Positions 50,893-59,909 of a stretch of DNA of 64,000 nucleotides are shown in pieces. Source of the DNA: JAHJKV01 sp963678135 (lineage in GTDB: Bacteria; Desulfobacterota; Desulfovibrionia; Desulfovibrionales; Desulfovibrionaceae); contig OY782667.1 in the NCBI GenBank assembly GCA_963678135.1, positions 1,550,001 to 1,614,000 on the forward strand, in the 5' to 3' direction. The notes beneath the pieces are model-generated. The model saw only the letters and a program-made list of their open reading frames with translations, was not told where the DNA came from and did not search any database. A program made the position numbers and the translations under genes. Each line of letters begins with the position of its first letter. Positions within the stretch are counted from its first letter, which is position 1.

Positions 50893-51440
50893 AGCAAAAT
50901 CCTTGTTTGTCCATAGTTTCGATCTGAGCAAAGAAACAATCCAGCTGGTAAGTCTTGCTCTGTAAACTGTAAGTCACTTTCTATTTCAGCAAGCAAAAAT
51001 CCGTTTGTAGCGAGCCACGCATGGTCAACTATTGCCTGTATCGCGGGAAAAAATAAACCCTGCCGGTATGGAGGGTCTATAAAAATCAGTTCAAAAGGCA
51101 TTTGTGCTGGCTTTTGTAGCAAAGCCAAAGCATCTTTGTGCTGTAGTTGGTATTGCTGTGCAGAAATACCAAGGTTTTTCAAATTTCCTTGAATATATTG
51201 CACTGCCTTAGCTGATTTTTCAATAAAACAAGCAAATTGAGCACCGCGAGATAAAGCCTCTATGGCCAAAGAACCTGAGCCTGCGAAAATATCTAAAACT
51301 CGAAGGTCTGGCCAAGTAAGGCCACGAGCTTCAAGCATAGAAAAAATAGCTTGCCGTACTTTGCTGGTTGCAGGCCGATACCCAGAGCCTTCGCAAGTTT
51401 TTAGAGTGCGGCTTCCATATTTTCCGCTAATAATACGCAT
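50877..51440 (-). CDS. rsmD: 16S rRNA m2G966 methyltransferase RsmD
   Basis: Methylates G966 of 16S rRNA. 187 residues. Starts MRIISGKYGSRTLKT, the usual N-terminus; SAM motif VLDIFAGSGSLAIEALSRGA; catalytic FIDPPY. Its ATG overlaps the stop of the upstream beta-CASP gene (TAATG), and its end overlaps coaD, giving a tightly coupled three-gene unit. The rsmD-coaD pairing is very common in bacteria. Confidence 0.95.
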   Translation of the reverse strand: MRIISGKYGSRTLKTCEGSGYRPATSKVRQAIFSMLEARGLTWPDLRVLDIFAGSGSLAIEALSRGAQFACFIEKSAKAVQYIQGNLKNLGISAQQYQLQHKDALALLQKPAQMPFELIFIDPPYRQGLFFPAIQAIVDHAWLATNGFLLAEIESDLQFTEQDLPAGLFLCSDRNYGQTRILLCSRG

Positions 51441-53047
51441 TACATTTCAGAAATAAGTTCTGTCATCTGTTTATTGATTTCCAATAAACGATCCCTAAAA
51501 TCAGTTTGATCTTCCCATGAGCGTTCTTGGATACGCGCAATACGATTTTGCAATTCAGCAACAAGCTCTCCTGAACCACGCAAAACATAATTCCAATCAA
51601 CACCGGGACGCGCTAAATCCGCATAGGTGGTAGATTCCACAATCGCTTCCGGCTCAAGAAGCACTTCTTCCAAATAATCTGGAATATGCGTTTCTAGATT
51701 AAAACGCTCTTGCAGTAGCCCAGACATGGCTTGCAGGCCTTTACTCTCTCCATGCACCAAAAATACTTTCATTTTTGGACTATGAAATTTTTCAACCCAT
51801 TGTAAAAGTTCATCTTGGCCAGCATGACCGGAAAAACCGCCAATGGTAAATATTTTTGCTGAGACTAAAACGTCTTCACCGAAAATGCGTACTTTCCCCG
51901 AACCACCAACAAGTTTACGCCCTAAAGTGCCAACACCCTGATACCCAACAAAAACAACAGCTGCGCCTTGTCTCCATAAATTATGAAAAAGATGATGTTT
52001 AATACGGCCTGCCGTAGCCATGCCAGAAGCTGAAATAATAACTGCCGAACCGTGCATTGTATTGATTTGTTGAGACTCTTCTGTAGTCAAAGTATAACGC
52101 AAATTTGCGAGTTCAAAAGGACTGTCGCCACTTTCTACGAGTTCCCGCGTATTAGGATCGAAATAATTTGGATGCTTCTTAAACACTTCTGTTGCACGAA
52201 TAGCCATAGGAGAATCAAGAAATACCGGCATATCTTCCGGCAATTTTCCCTGCTTCGAAAGAGAATGCAATGAACAAATAATTTGTTGTGATCTTTCCAC
52301 AGCAAAAGCTGGAATAACAACTTTTTCTCCATGACTATAGGCATACTCAATGGCAGCAGCCAGCTCACTCAAGGAATCTTTTGTATTTTTATGATTCCGA
52401 TTTCCATAGGTAGATTCCAAAAAAAGATAGTCAGGGGTCTTCGCCTCTGCCGGATCATTCACAATCAATTGATCAGGTCGCCCTAAATCCCCTGAAAACA
52501 ACAGGCTCATCTCCTTGCCATCTTCTTCGTATTCAATGCGTATAAAGGCTGCACCAAGGATATGCCCTGCATCGCGATACGTTACCTTAATTCCCGGTAC
52601 AGGCTCAAAAGTTTTATCATAATCCACAGCCTGTATCAGGGGTAAGGTGTTTTCAGAATCAGCCATCACATAAAGTGGGCATTCTATTTTACCACCTTTC
52701 CTTTTATTTTTTTTGTTTTTCCACTCCGCTTCCATTTCCTGAATATGAGCAGCATCCAAAAGCATAATATCAAGCAAATCTTTTGTCGGAGCTGAGGCAT
52801 AAATCGGCCCCTTAAAACCTTTGGACACCATACGCGGCAAAAGACCGGAATGATCAATATGAGCATGAGTTATAAGGATAAAATCAATATTTTCAGAACC
52901 AATAGCCAAAGAGCGTTTGTTGCGTTTTTCCATTTCAGCATTGCCTTGAAACATGCCACAATCCACCATAAATTTATACTTGCCACATTCAAGCAGGTAA
53001 TTAGAGCCTGTGACTGTACCGGCAGCGCCCAAAAATGTAACCTTCAT
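51440..53047 (-). CDS. Beta-CASP metallo-beta-lactamase-fold RNA processing nuclease
   Basis: 535 residues. Metal-binding HAHIDHSG (motif 2), then DAGHILGAAF, SGDLGRPDQL, the ESTYGNRNH block, and the beta-CASP part with VIPAFAVERSQQIICSL, ISASGMATAGRIKHHLF, and FTIGGFSGHAGQDELLQWV. All zinc ligands are visible. Such enzymes cleave RNA 3' ends or act as 5' exonucleases. Specific RNA targets unknown. It precedes rsmD on the same strand. Confidence 0.92.
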   Translation of the reverse strand: MKVTFLGAAGTVTGSNYLLECGKYKFMVDCGMFQGNAEMEKRNKRSLAIGSENIDFILITHAHIDHSGLLPRMVSKGFKGPIYASAPTKDLLDIMLLDAAHIQEMEAEWKNKKNKRKGGKIECPLYVMADSENTLPLIQAVDYDKTFEPVPGIKVTYRDAGHILGAAFIRIEYEEDGKEMSLLFSGDLGRPDQLIVNDPAEAKTPDYLFLESTYGNRNHKNTKDSLSELAAAIEYAYSHGEKVVIPAFAVERSQQIICSLHSLSKQGKLPEDMPVFLDSPMAIRATEVFKKHPNYFDPNTRELVESGDSPFELANLRYTLTTEESQQINTMHGSAVIISASGMATAGRIKHHLFHNLWRQGAAVVFVGYQGVGTLGRKLVGGSGKVRIFGEDVLVSAKIFTIGGFSGHAGQDELLQWVEKFHSPKMKVFLVHGESKGLQAMSGLLQERFNLETHIPDYLEEVLLEPEAIVESTTYADLARPGVDWNYVLRGSGELVAELQNRIARIQERSWEDQTDFRDRLLEINKQMTELISEM

Positions 53048-53098
53048 ATTCCCTCCCGTCTCTCCTCAAACTCAAAGCTATTTTGCTTACATAAAAAT

Positions 53099-53341
53099 TT
53101 ATACAAAATCAGGATCAATACATGCTTTGCCATTTGCCAACATAAACTTCAAATATGCTAAAGTCTTTCCATCTACCGGAATAATTGGAAATTGCTTACG
53201 ACACTGATCACAGCGCATGGTAGCAGGACGAGTAAAAGGAATAATTGAGTGTTGTTGCCTACAAAAAGGACAAGCATATATAAAAAGAAATTCTAAACCC
53301 ACCGGCTTGACCGGTGCTACTGGCATTTTATTTTTCGCCAT
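53099..53341 (-). CDS. Small zinc-ribbon protein of unknown function
   Basis: 80 residues. Two CxxC pairs (ACPFCRQQH and RCDQCRKQF) make a zinc ribbon. N-terminus MAKNKMPVAPVKPVGLEFLF is proline-rich. It follows gpmI with no gap, so it is co-transcribed. Conserved-looking but not recognised. Confidence 0.75.
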   Translation of the reverse strand: MAKNKMPVAPVKPVGLEFLFIYACPFCRQQHSIIPFTRPATMRCDQCRKQFPIIPVDGKTLAYLKFMLANGKACIDPDFV

Positions 53342-54865
53342 CTAACAATCCTCCACAAGGCACTGCCCTGTCATTTCTTTGGGCACAGTAATCCCTAAAA
53401 GATTTAAGCAAGTAGGTGCAATATCAGCAAGTCGGCCTTTTTTCAGGATACTATGTTCACTGCCTTGTTCAAGCAAAACAAAAGGGACAGGATTTAAGGA
53501 ATGAGAGGTTTGTACTTCAGCATTTTGATCAATCATTTCTTCAGCATTACCATGATCTGCAGTTAAAAGCACACGCCCTCCACGTTCAAGCATCGCTTTG
53601 ACAATACGTCCTACACAAGTATCTACTGTTTCTACAGCACGAATAACAGCCGAAATAATTCCCGTATGTCCGACCATATCCATGTTTGCAAGATTACAAA
53701 TCATAAAATCATAGCAGTCCATTGCAGCCAACAATTTTTCCGTTACTTCTACTGCACTCATCTCTGGTTGCAAGTCATATGTAGCAACATCTCGTGGTGA
53801 AGGTACCAATATACGGTCTTCCCCTACAAATGGATGTTCCTGCCCACAGTTCATAAAATATGTTACATGCGCGTATTTTTCTGTTTCTGCTATGCGTAAT
53901 TGTGAAAGCTTATGCTGTGAAATAATCTCCCCTAAAGTATTTTTTATTACAGGAGGCTCAAAAGTAGCAGGCACAGGTAACTGGGTATCATAACGTGTCA
54001 TGGTGGCAAGGGCAGAAAGTTTAATATGCTCCCCCCGTGCAAACTCCTCAAACTCTTCTTCAAACCATACACGGCACAGCTGCCTTGCCCTGTCCGCGCG
54101 AAAATTAAACATAAACACAGCATCATTGTCGCGGACTGTGCCATCAACTCCGTCTACAATACAGGGAGCAACAAATTCATCAGTCTCTCCTGCTTCATAG
54201 GCTTCACGCATACCTGAAACAGGATCTACAATTTTCTTACCCTGTGCAGAGACCATGGCTCGATATGCGCGCTCAATTCGTTCAAAATGTTTATCACGAT
54301 CCATAGCCCAATAACGGCCAATTAAAGTCGCAATTTGTCCCCACTCCTGTTTATCTAAAAACTCTTGCAAGGCTTGTATATATCGCAAGCCTGAAGTAGG
54401 AGGGGTATCTCTGCCATCTAAAAAACAATGGATAAAAAGCTCTACCTTATGCTGTTTTGCAAGTGCCGCAAGGGCATAAATATGATTTTGATGCGAATGC
54501 ACACCACCATCTGAAACAAGCCCCATACAATGCAGGCGACCTTTGGCCGCTTTGCTCGCGTTAAAAAGTTCAAGTAATACTTGATTGTTTGCCAGCTGTT
54601 TATTTTCAATGCTCATATCAATACGAGTCATTTCTTGATGTACAACACGGCCAGCACCAATATTCATATGCCCGACTTCAGAATTGCCCATAAAGCCTTT
54701 TGGCAAGCCAACGTCTTGTCCTGAACACTGCAACTGTGTATGCGGATAACATGTAAAAATACGATCAAGATTTGGGGTATTTGCCAAAGCTACAGTATTT
54801 CCTGCACTGTGAGGAGCAATACCCCAACCGTCTAAAATAAGCAGTAATGTTTTTTGAATGTCCAT
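53342..54865 (-). CDS. gpmI: 2,3-bisphosphoglycerate-independent phosphoglycerate mutase
   Basis: Interconverts 3- and 2-phosphoglycerate with two Mn ions. 507 residues, usual size. DGWG at the N-terminus; the catalytic serine in FMGNSEVGHMNIGAGR; DGRDTPP; AMDRDKHFERI; and the second metal site TADHGNAEEM with SHSLNPVPF. Overlaps neither neighbour but touches rsfS (adjacent bases), so probably rsfS-gpmI-zinc ribbon form one operon. Confidence 0.96.
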   Translation of the reverse strand: MDIQKTLLLILDGWGIAPHSAGNTVALANTPNLDRIFTCYPHTQLQCSGQDVGLPKGFMGNSEVGHMNIGAGRVVHQEMTRIDMSIENKQLANNQVLLELFNASKAAKGRLHCMGLVSDGGVHSHQNHIYALAALAKQHKVELFIHCFLDGRDTPPTSGLRYIQALQEFLDKQEWGQIATLIGRYWAMDRDKHFERIERAYRAMVSAQGKKIVDPVSGMREAYEAGETDEFVAPCIVDGVDGTVRDNDAVFMFNFRADRARQLCRVWFEEEFEEFARGEHIKLSALATMTRYDTQLPVPATFEPPVIKNTLGEIISQHKLSQLRIAETEKYAHVTYFMNCGQEHPFVGEDRILVPSPRDVATYDLQPEMSAVEVTEKLLAAMDCYDFMICNLANMDMVGHTGIISAVIRAVETVDTCVGRIVKAMLERGGRVLLTADHGNAEEMIDQNAEVQTSHSLNPVPFVLLEQGSEHSILKKGRLADIAPTCLNLLGITVPKEMTGQCLVEDC

Positions 54866-55249
54866 TTATTCTGCCTGAGCAAATCCCATATCCATAACCA
54901 CGCTTTCGCTCCATAAGCCTTCGATATTATACAAAGAGCGTGTTTCTTCTTGGAAAATATGCACTATCACTTCATTAAAATCCATAAGAATCCATGTCGC
55001 TGTACTATAGCCCTCCAAACCAAAATATTCAAAATGTACTGTTCCTGAAAATTGCAACAAGGCATCGGCCAGAGCTTGAGCATGGCGAGCACCACGCGCT
55101 GTAGCAACAATCACATATTCGGTAATGGGGCAAATATCGCATAAATCAAGAGCCACAACGTTCATTGCTTGCTTTTGTTCCAAGCAATTTGCCAGTTGTT
55201 TTACTTTGGAAAAACCATCTAAATCAGAGCTATTGGTCTTCACGTTCAC
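54866..55249 (-). CDS. rsfS: Ribosomal silencing factor RsfS
   Basis: Binds ribosomal protein uL14 and blocks subunit joining in starvation. 127 residues, with the DUF143 motifs VVALDLCDICPITEYVIVAT, HAQALADALLQF, and WILMDFNEVIVHIFQEETR. First gene of the rsfS-gpmI-zinc-ribbon run. A 540-bp repeat-bearing gap lies upstream. Confidence 0.94.
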   Translation of the reverse strand: MNVKTNSSDLDGFSKVKQLANCLEQKQAMNVVALDLCDICPITEYVIVATARGARHAQALADALLQFSGTVHFEYFGLEGYSTATWILMDFNEVIVHIFQEETRSLYNIEGLWSESVVMDMGFAQAE

Positions 55250-55789
55250 TTAAAACCCTCACTATATGCCGGCGAGTAAAAAGATCATACTATTACTAGC
55301 GATTACATTTTATCTGCCAAACTTGCTTTAGAATTTTATATTTCTTATAAACTTTGATCGTGTTGAATAAATTTCATATCTGCTCCCTCTTTATGCTATA
55401 ATTTCTAAAAGCTCAAATTGATTTGAAGCTCTCTCAGGGCAAACGCATATCAACTTTGGGGTAAATTCTCTCTTGTTCATTCTATTGCCCCCTTTCTTGC
55501 CATCCTGCACTCTCTTCTTGTCATCCTGCGCGTAAGTCGCAGGATGGTACAAGGGGAGCTAGAACGACAAACAGGGGAGACAGTATGACGACATGGGGGA
55601 AGCATAGAACTGTAAACAGAGGGGTTACCATCCTAGGACTTAAGCATGGAAGTTAAAAATATAATCAAAAAAAGGGGCGGGAGGTCAGTGGGGAAACCGA
55701 CCTCCCTATGGGGTTTGGGTGGCTTGATACCGACAAGAGTCGATATCAAAATAAGAAAAATGGGTATTTTATATAATTCTTGGCAGTAC
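55250..55789. repeat. Gap between groL and rsfS with dispersed repeat copy 6
   Basis: No gene in 540 bp. From 55435: CAGGGCAAACGCATATCAAC, TTTGGGGTAAATTCTC, then ATCCTGCG units including a perfect 9-bp hairpin CATCCTGCG-CGTAAGT-CGCAGGATG (55522-55546). The bases C-G here replace the T-A pair of ATTCTGCG/CGCAGAAT in other copies, a compensatory change. Right of it is the groL terminator. Confidence 0.75.
55671..55706 (-). terminator. Terminator of groL
   Basis: GGGAGGTC / GACCTCCC, 8 perfect base pairs with a 12-nt loop; on the minus strand it is followed by GCCCC and TTTTTTT. It lies 84 bp beyond the groL stop. Confidence 0.88.
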
Positions 55790-57373
55790 TTATTCTTTCA
55801 CAAATTCGCTTACCGCACATTCTGTGGTCAATAATAAACCGGAAATGGAAGCTGCATTCTGCAAGGCTGTACGAACTACTAGTTTTGGATCAATAATTCC
55901 AGCAAGAACTAAATCTTCAAAGGTTCCGGTGGCAGCGTTAAAACCAAAATTTCCGGTATTTGTTTTAACTTTTTCAACCACGACAGAACCTTCTTCTCCA
56001 GCATTACTCGCAATAATACGCATGGGCTCTACAATGGCCTTTTTAATAATATTAAGCCCTGCAGCCTCATCTTCAGTGCTTGCTTGAATTTTTTCCAAAG
56101 CAGCTAAACAGCGCACCAAGGCCGTGCCTCCGCCCGGGACTATGCCTTCATCCGCAGCAGCACGAGTTGCATTAAGCGCGTCTTCAACACGATCGCGCTT
56201 TTCTTTCATTTCAACTTCCGTGGGTGCACCGACATGGATAACTGCTACCCCACCAACAAATTTTGCGAGTCGTTCCTGCAATTTGTCTTGGTCATACGAA
56301 GAGGTACTTGCAGCAAGTTCTTGTTCAATTTGCTTAGTTCGCGCTTGAATATTTTCAATATTTCCGCCACCGTCAACAATTATGGTGTTTTCTTTATCAA
56401 TACTTATACGTTTCGCTGTTCCCAAATCATTAACAGTAGCAGCTTCAAAAGAAGTACCAAGTTTATCGCTAATGAGCTGAGCTCCTACAAGAACGGCAAT
56501 ATCTTGAAGCATAGCATCCCGTCGTTCTCCAAATCCTGGAGCATTGACCGCAGCAACATTCAAAGAACCGCGTAGTTTATTCATGACCAAAGCTGCCAAG
56601 GCCTCACCTTCGACCTTTTCTGCAATGATTAGCAAAGCACGTTTCATTTTCACAGCTTGCTCAAGCACAGGGAGTACAGGACGTAAATTATCAATTTTTT
56701 TATCTGTAATTAAGATCAGTGGTTCATCTAATTCGCAAATATGTTTTTCCTGATTATTGATAAAATGGGGAGAAAGGTAGCCACGATCAAACTGGAGCCC
56801 TTCCACAACTTCCAGTGTGGTTTCCGTACCTTTACCTTCTTCTATGGTAATAGCTCCTTCTACCCCAATGCGATCCATTGCTTCGGATAAAATCTTACCG
56901 ACAGATTCATCATTATTGGCAGAAATGGTAGCTATTTGAGCAATATCTTTACTGCTTGCAATTGGCGTTGCCAATTGTTCTAATTCTTTAACCACAGTAT
57001 CTACAGCTTTATCAATACCGTGTTTTACGGCCATGGGATTGCGTCCTGCCGTGATCAGTCCTAAGCCTTGATTGAAAATAGCTTGAGCCAACACCGTTGC
57101 CGTGGTGGTACCATCGCCAGCAAGATCATTGGTTTTAGAAGCCACTTCTTTGACCATTTGGGCTCCCATATTCTCAAATTTATCATCAAGATCAATTTCT
57201 TTGGCCACGGTAACGCCGTCTTTGGTAATAACTGGAGTCCAGCCTTTATCAAGTAATACATTACGTCCTTTAGGACCAAGAGTCACCTTAACAGCATTAG
57301 CTAGAGTATCAACTCCATGTTTAAGGCCAAGCCTTGCCTTTTCTTGAAATTCAATTGCCTTGGATTTTGACAT
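55790..57373 (-). CDS. groL: Chaperonin GroEL lacking the GGM tail
   Basis: ATP-driven folding chamber subunit. 527 residues. LGPKGRNVLLDKGWTPVITK, AGDGTTTATVLAQAI, IEEGKGTETTLEVVEGLQFD, and NATRAAADEGIVPGGGTAL are intact. It ends TTECAVSEFVKE without the usual glycine-methionine repeats (most GroELs are about 540-548 residues). No groES lies beside it, and I find no CIRCE element upstream, so regulation may differ from the standard HrcA scheme. Confidence 0.93.
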   Translation of the reverse strand: MSKSKAIEFQEKARLGLKHGVDTLANAVKVTLGPKGRNVLLDKGWTPVITKDGVTVAKEIDLDDKFENMGAQMVKEVASKTNDLAGDGTTTATVLAQAIFNQGLGLITAGRNPMAVKHGIDKAVDTVVKELEQLATPIASSKDIAQIATISANNDESVGKILSEAMDRIGVEGAITIEEGKGTETTLEVVEGLQFDRGYLSPHFINNQEKHICELDEPLILITDKKIDNLRPVLPVLEQAVKMKRALLIIAEKVEGEALAALVMNKLRGSLNVAAVNAPGFGERRDAMLQDIAVLVGAQLISDKLGTSFEAATVNDLGTAKRISIDKENTIIVDGGGNIENIQARTKQIEQELAASTSSYDQDKLQERLAKFVGGVAVIHVGAPTEVEMKEKRDRVEDALNATRAAADEGIVPGGGTALVRCLAALEKIQASTEDEAAGLNIIKKAIVEPMRIIASNAGEEGSVVVEKVKTNTGNFGFNAATGTFEDLVLAGIIDPKLVVRTALQNAASISGLLLTTECAVSEFVKE

Positions 57374-57608
57374 ATACTTTTCCCTAAAATAATTTGGTTA
57401 GAATACAATTATGACAACTATTATGGGAAATAATTTTTCACAAAAGAAAGTCAAGAGCTTTGTTTGTATTTTTACAATTATTTTTATTTTTTACTTTAAG
57501 TTTCAATGAGTTATAATATATTTCAAGATTCTTTGTTTTTCTGCTTAAAATAGCTAAATTTCCCATTTATCTTTTGCTAGACATACAAGATTGGCAGGAG
57601 TAGTAGCT

Positions 57609-57635
57609 ATGCCCGCGTATGTCAGAAATATATGA
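57609..57635 (+). CDS. Eight-codon upstream frame in the sulP leader
   Basis: ATG at 57609 after GGCAGGAG gives MPAYVRNI and a TGA that overlaps another ATG (57632) in an ATGA junction. It could couple translation into the transporter frame at 57632 or regulate it. It may also be chance. Confidence 0.35.
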   Translation: MPAYVRNI

Positions 57636-57664
57636 ACAAAAGACTTATTATAATGAGGCATCAG

Positions 57665-59260
57665 ATGAACCGTTTTCCTATTACGAGGATTCGTGGTGAT
57701 TTTTTTGGTGGACTTACCGCCGGCATAGTTGCCCTCCCTTTGGCTCTTGCTTTTGGGGTTTCAAGCGGACTGGGTCCAGCTGCCGGAATTTATGGAGCGA
57801 TTGTCTTAGGCTGTATTGCTGCTTTGTGGGGAGGAACTCCAACCCAAATTTCTGGTCCTACAGGCCCAATGACGGTAGTTGCTGCTGCCGGACTTTCTAC
57901 GTTTTCTGGAGATCCTACGCCACTATTTCTTGCTATTATGCTTGGTGGTTTGCTGCAAGCAGGTTTTGGCTTTGCAGGCATTGGACGCTATGTACGCTTT
58001 ATTCCCTATCCGGTTATTTCCGGTTTTATGAGCGGTATTGGCGTCATCATCATCCTGTTACAATTGCATCCACTGCTTGGTGACGCAGCAGTCGCCTCAC
58101 CACTACAGTCACTGCTCTCTCTTGGTCAAATCAGTCACAATTTTTCGTTAGAGAGTTTAGGGCTTGCTCTTTTAAGTTTGACTATTGTTTTTGGTACACC
58201 TGCAAAAATTACTCGCAGTTTACCTTCACCGCTTATCGCGCTTTTGCTAGGAACCGCTATTTCCGTGGGTATGGGGCTTGATGTAGCAACTATTGGAGAT
58301 ATTCCTCAAAATTTACCGTCTTTACGCCTCGCCCTCCCGTCTATGAGTGCCCTGCCTGATATTTTACCTTTGGCCTTGGCTTTTGCATTACTTGGGACAA
58401 TAGATACGCTTCTAACCTCTATTGTGGCTGATTCTTTTACCAAGGACAGGCATAACCCCAAACGAGAACTTATCGCTCAGGGTGCAGGTAATTTTTTTGC
58501 TGGACTTTTTGGAGGTCTTCCCGGAGCAGGAGCCACCATGCGAACCGTGGTCAATATCAAAGCTGGTGGTTCAACACGTCTTTCAGGAGTAATACACGCA
58601 ATATTTTTACTTTTTATTTTGCTCGGTCTTGGGTCTATGGCTGCAAAAATTCCTCAGCCTATTTTAGCCGGAATTCTAGTAAAAGTTGGTGTAGATATTT
58701 TAGATTATCGTATGTTGAAACGCTTGCGCCGTGTACCCAAACCAGATCTTTTAGTTATGCTTACAGTGTTTGGGATTACAGTTTTTGTTGATCTTATTGT
58801 AGCTGTTGCTGCCGGTGTAACGCTTGCTTCACTCCTTTTAACTTATCGCATGGCAAAGCAAACCGATATTTCTATCCAAGAAATACCTGTAGACCAGACT
58901 AGAAATCAGGCAGAACTCGCCTTACAGCACGAGACAGATTATGGGGTTCGTAGCATCCAAGTATGTGGGCCATTTTTCTTTGGTTCTGCAGCTCAAATGC
59001 AAGATATGGTTGCACGGCTGATAGGAGCCAAAGTGGTTATTTTAAACTGTTTAGAAGTTCCATTTATGGATGTTTCTGCGGTTTTTGCCGTCCGTGGCAT
59101 GATAGAAAATATGGAAGATGCAAATATTAAAACTATTTTAGTACTTTCAAAGCGGCATAAACAAAAAATGCTTGGACTTGGTTTGGAAAAAATGGCGAAT
59201 TTTATGTTCACAGATCACCAAAGTGCGCTTATGCAAGCAAAAGAATGGAGCTGTGCCTAA
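57665..59260 (+). CDS. SulP-family anion transporter with STAS domain
   Basis: Inner-membrane carrier of sulfate, bicarbonate or similar anions. From ATG 57665 (531 residues; GAGG at 57655) it starts MNRFPITRIRGDFFGGLTAG. SulP motifs: GIVALPLALAFGVSSGLGP, GPTGPMTVVAAAGLSTF, then TIDTLLTSIVADSFT and NFFAGLFGGLPGAGATMRT in later helices. A STAS domain is at the C-terminus (CLEVPFMDVSAVFAVRGMIE). ATG 57632 is an alternative start. With carbonic anhydrase in the window, bicarbonate uptake is possible but unproven. Confidence 0.9.
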   Translation: MNRFPITRIRGDFFGGLTAGIVALPLALAFGVSSGLGPAAGIYGAIVLGCIAALWGGTPTQISGPTGPMTVVAAAGLSTFSGDPTPLFLAIMLGGLLQAGFGFAGIGRYVRFIPYPVISGFMSGIGVIIILLQLHPLLGDAAVASPLQSLLSLGQISHNFSLESLGLALLSLTIVFGTPAKITRSLPSPLIALLLGTAISVGMGLDVATIGDIPQNLPSLRLALPSMSALPDILPLALAFALLGTIDTLLTSIVADSFTKDRHNPKRELIAQGAGNFFAGLFGGLPGAGATMRTVVNIKAGGSTRLSGVIHAIFLLFILLGLGSMAAKIPQPILAGILVKVGVDILDYRMLKRLRRVPKPDLLVMLTVFGITVFVDLIVAVAAGVTLASLLLTYRMAKQTDISIQEIPVDQTRNQAELALQHETDYGVRSIQVCGPFFFGSAAQMQDMVARLIGAKVVILNCLEVPFMDVSAVFAVRGMIENMEDANIKTILVLSKRHKQKMLGLGLEKMANFMFTDHQSALMQAKEWSCA

Positions 59261-59310
59261 GGTTTGTTTATTTATATAGCCATCTGCTTCATCATGTCGT
59301 TCAAATAAGA

Positions 59311-59352
59311 ACTGGACTGTGCGACTTACGCGCTCCAATGACAAGAGGGAAT
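59311..59352 (+). repeat. Dispersed intergenic repeat, copy 7 (degenerate)
   Basis: CTGGACTGTGCGACTTACGC then GCTCCAATGACAAGAGGG, a shortened relative of the ATTCTGCG family, in the convergent gap between sulP and the NlpC gene. Confidence 0.55.
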
Positions 59353-59380
59353 GCTGAATATCACTTCAAAAAGAATAAGA

Positions 59381-59875
59381 TTAAAAAATGCGCCGAACCG
59401 AGAGAAGCCTCGTCCACCAATAACGATTGCGTAAACTTGATTCTTGAACACAACTTCCTTTTTTGGGACTGTGGATGAAAGAACCTCGGCCAGTGGCAAG
59501 CCCTACATGGTAGCCTTGACTTTGACCGGTATCAAAACACACAATATCTCCGGCTTGGATACTATGGCGTGAAACTGATTTGCCTGCTTTTATTTGTTGT
59601 GTAGAAGTACGTGGAATGTTTATATTATGTTGACGAAAAACCCAGTACACAAGGCCGGAGCAATCAAAGCCTTCGGCCGGAGAACTCCCCCCCCATTTAT
59701 ATGGAACACCAAGTACAGAAAACGCAGTGCGTACCACAGGAGAATTAGGAATACGCCCGGACTTTGGGATACCTGATTTTCCTAATATTCCGCAGCCACT
59801 TACTGTAAAAATAAGGGCAAGAAGGCAAAGAGATTGAGCTACTTGGGATATTTTACGCACTGAATAGCCTAGCAT
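59381..59875 (-). CDS. NlpC/P60 lipoprotein (peptidoglycan endopeptidase)
   Basis: 164 residues. Lipobox near VSGCG (residues about 24-28), then the NlpC/P60 domain: GVPYKWGGSSPAEGFDCSGL (catalytic Cys), GYHVGLATGRG (His) and FIHSPKKG (third polar residue). Such enzymes cut the D-gamma-glutamyl-meso-diaminopimelate bond in peptidoglycan. It follows dapB by 34 bp, a link to diaminopimelate metabolism by position only. Confidence 0.92.
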   Translation of the reverse strand: MLGYSVRKISQVAQSLCLLALIFTVSGCGILGKSGIPKSGRIPNSPVVRTAFSVLGVPYKWGGSSPAEGFDCSGLVYWVFRQHNINIPRTSTQQIKAGKSVSRHSIQAGDIVCFDTGQSQGYHVGLATGRGSFIHSPKKGSCVQESSLRNRYWWTRLLSVRRIF

Positions 59876-59909
59876 TTCCTTTTTTCCTCACACATATCCC
59901 CAAAGAACA

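Noticed and set aside
57374..57600. CIRCE or heat-shock promoter before groL
   Set aside because: I found no TTAGCACTC-type inverted repeat. A CTTGACT and CCCAT are present but the spacing is too long for a sigma32 promoter.
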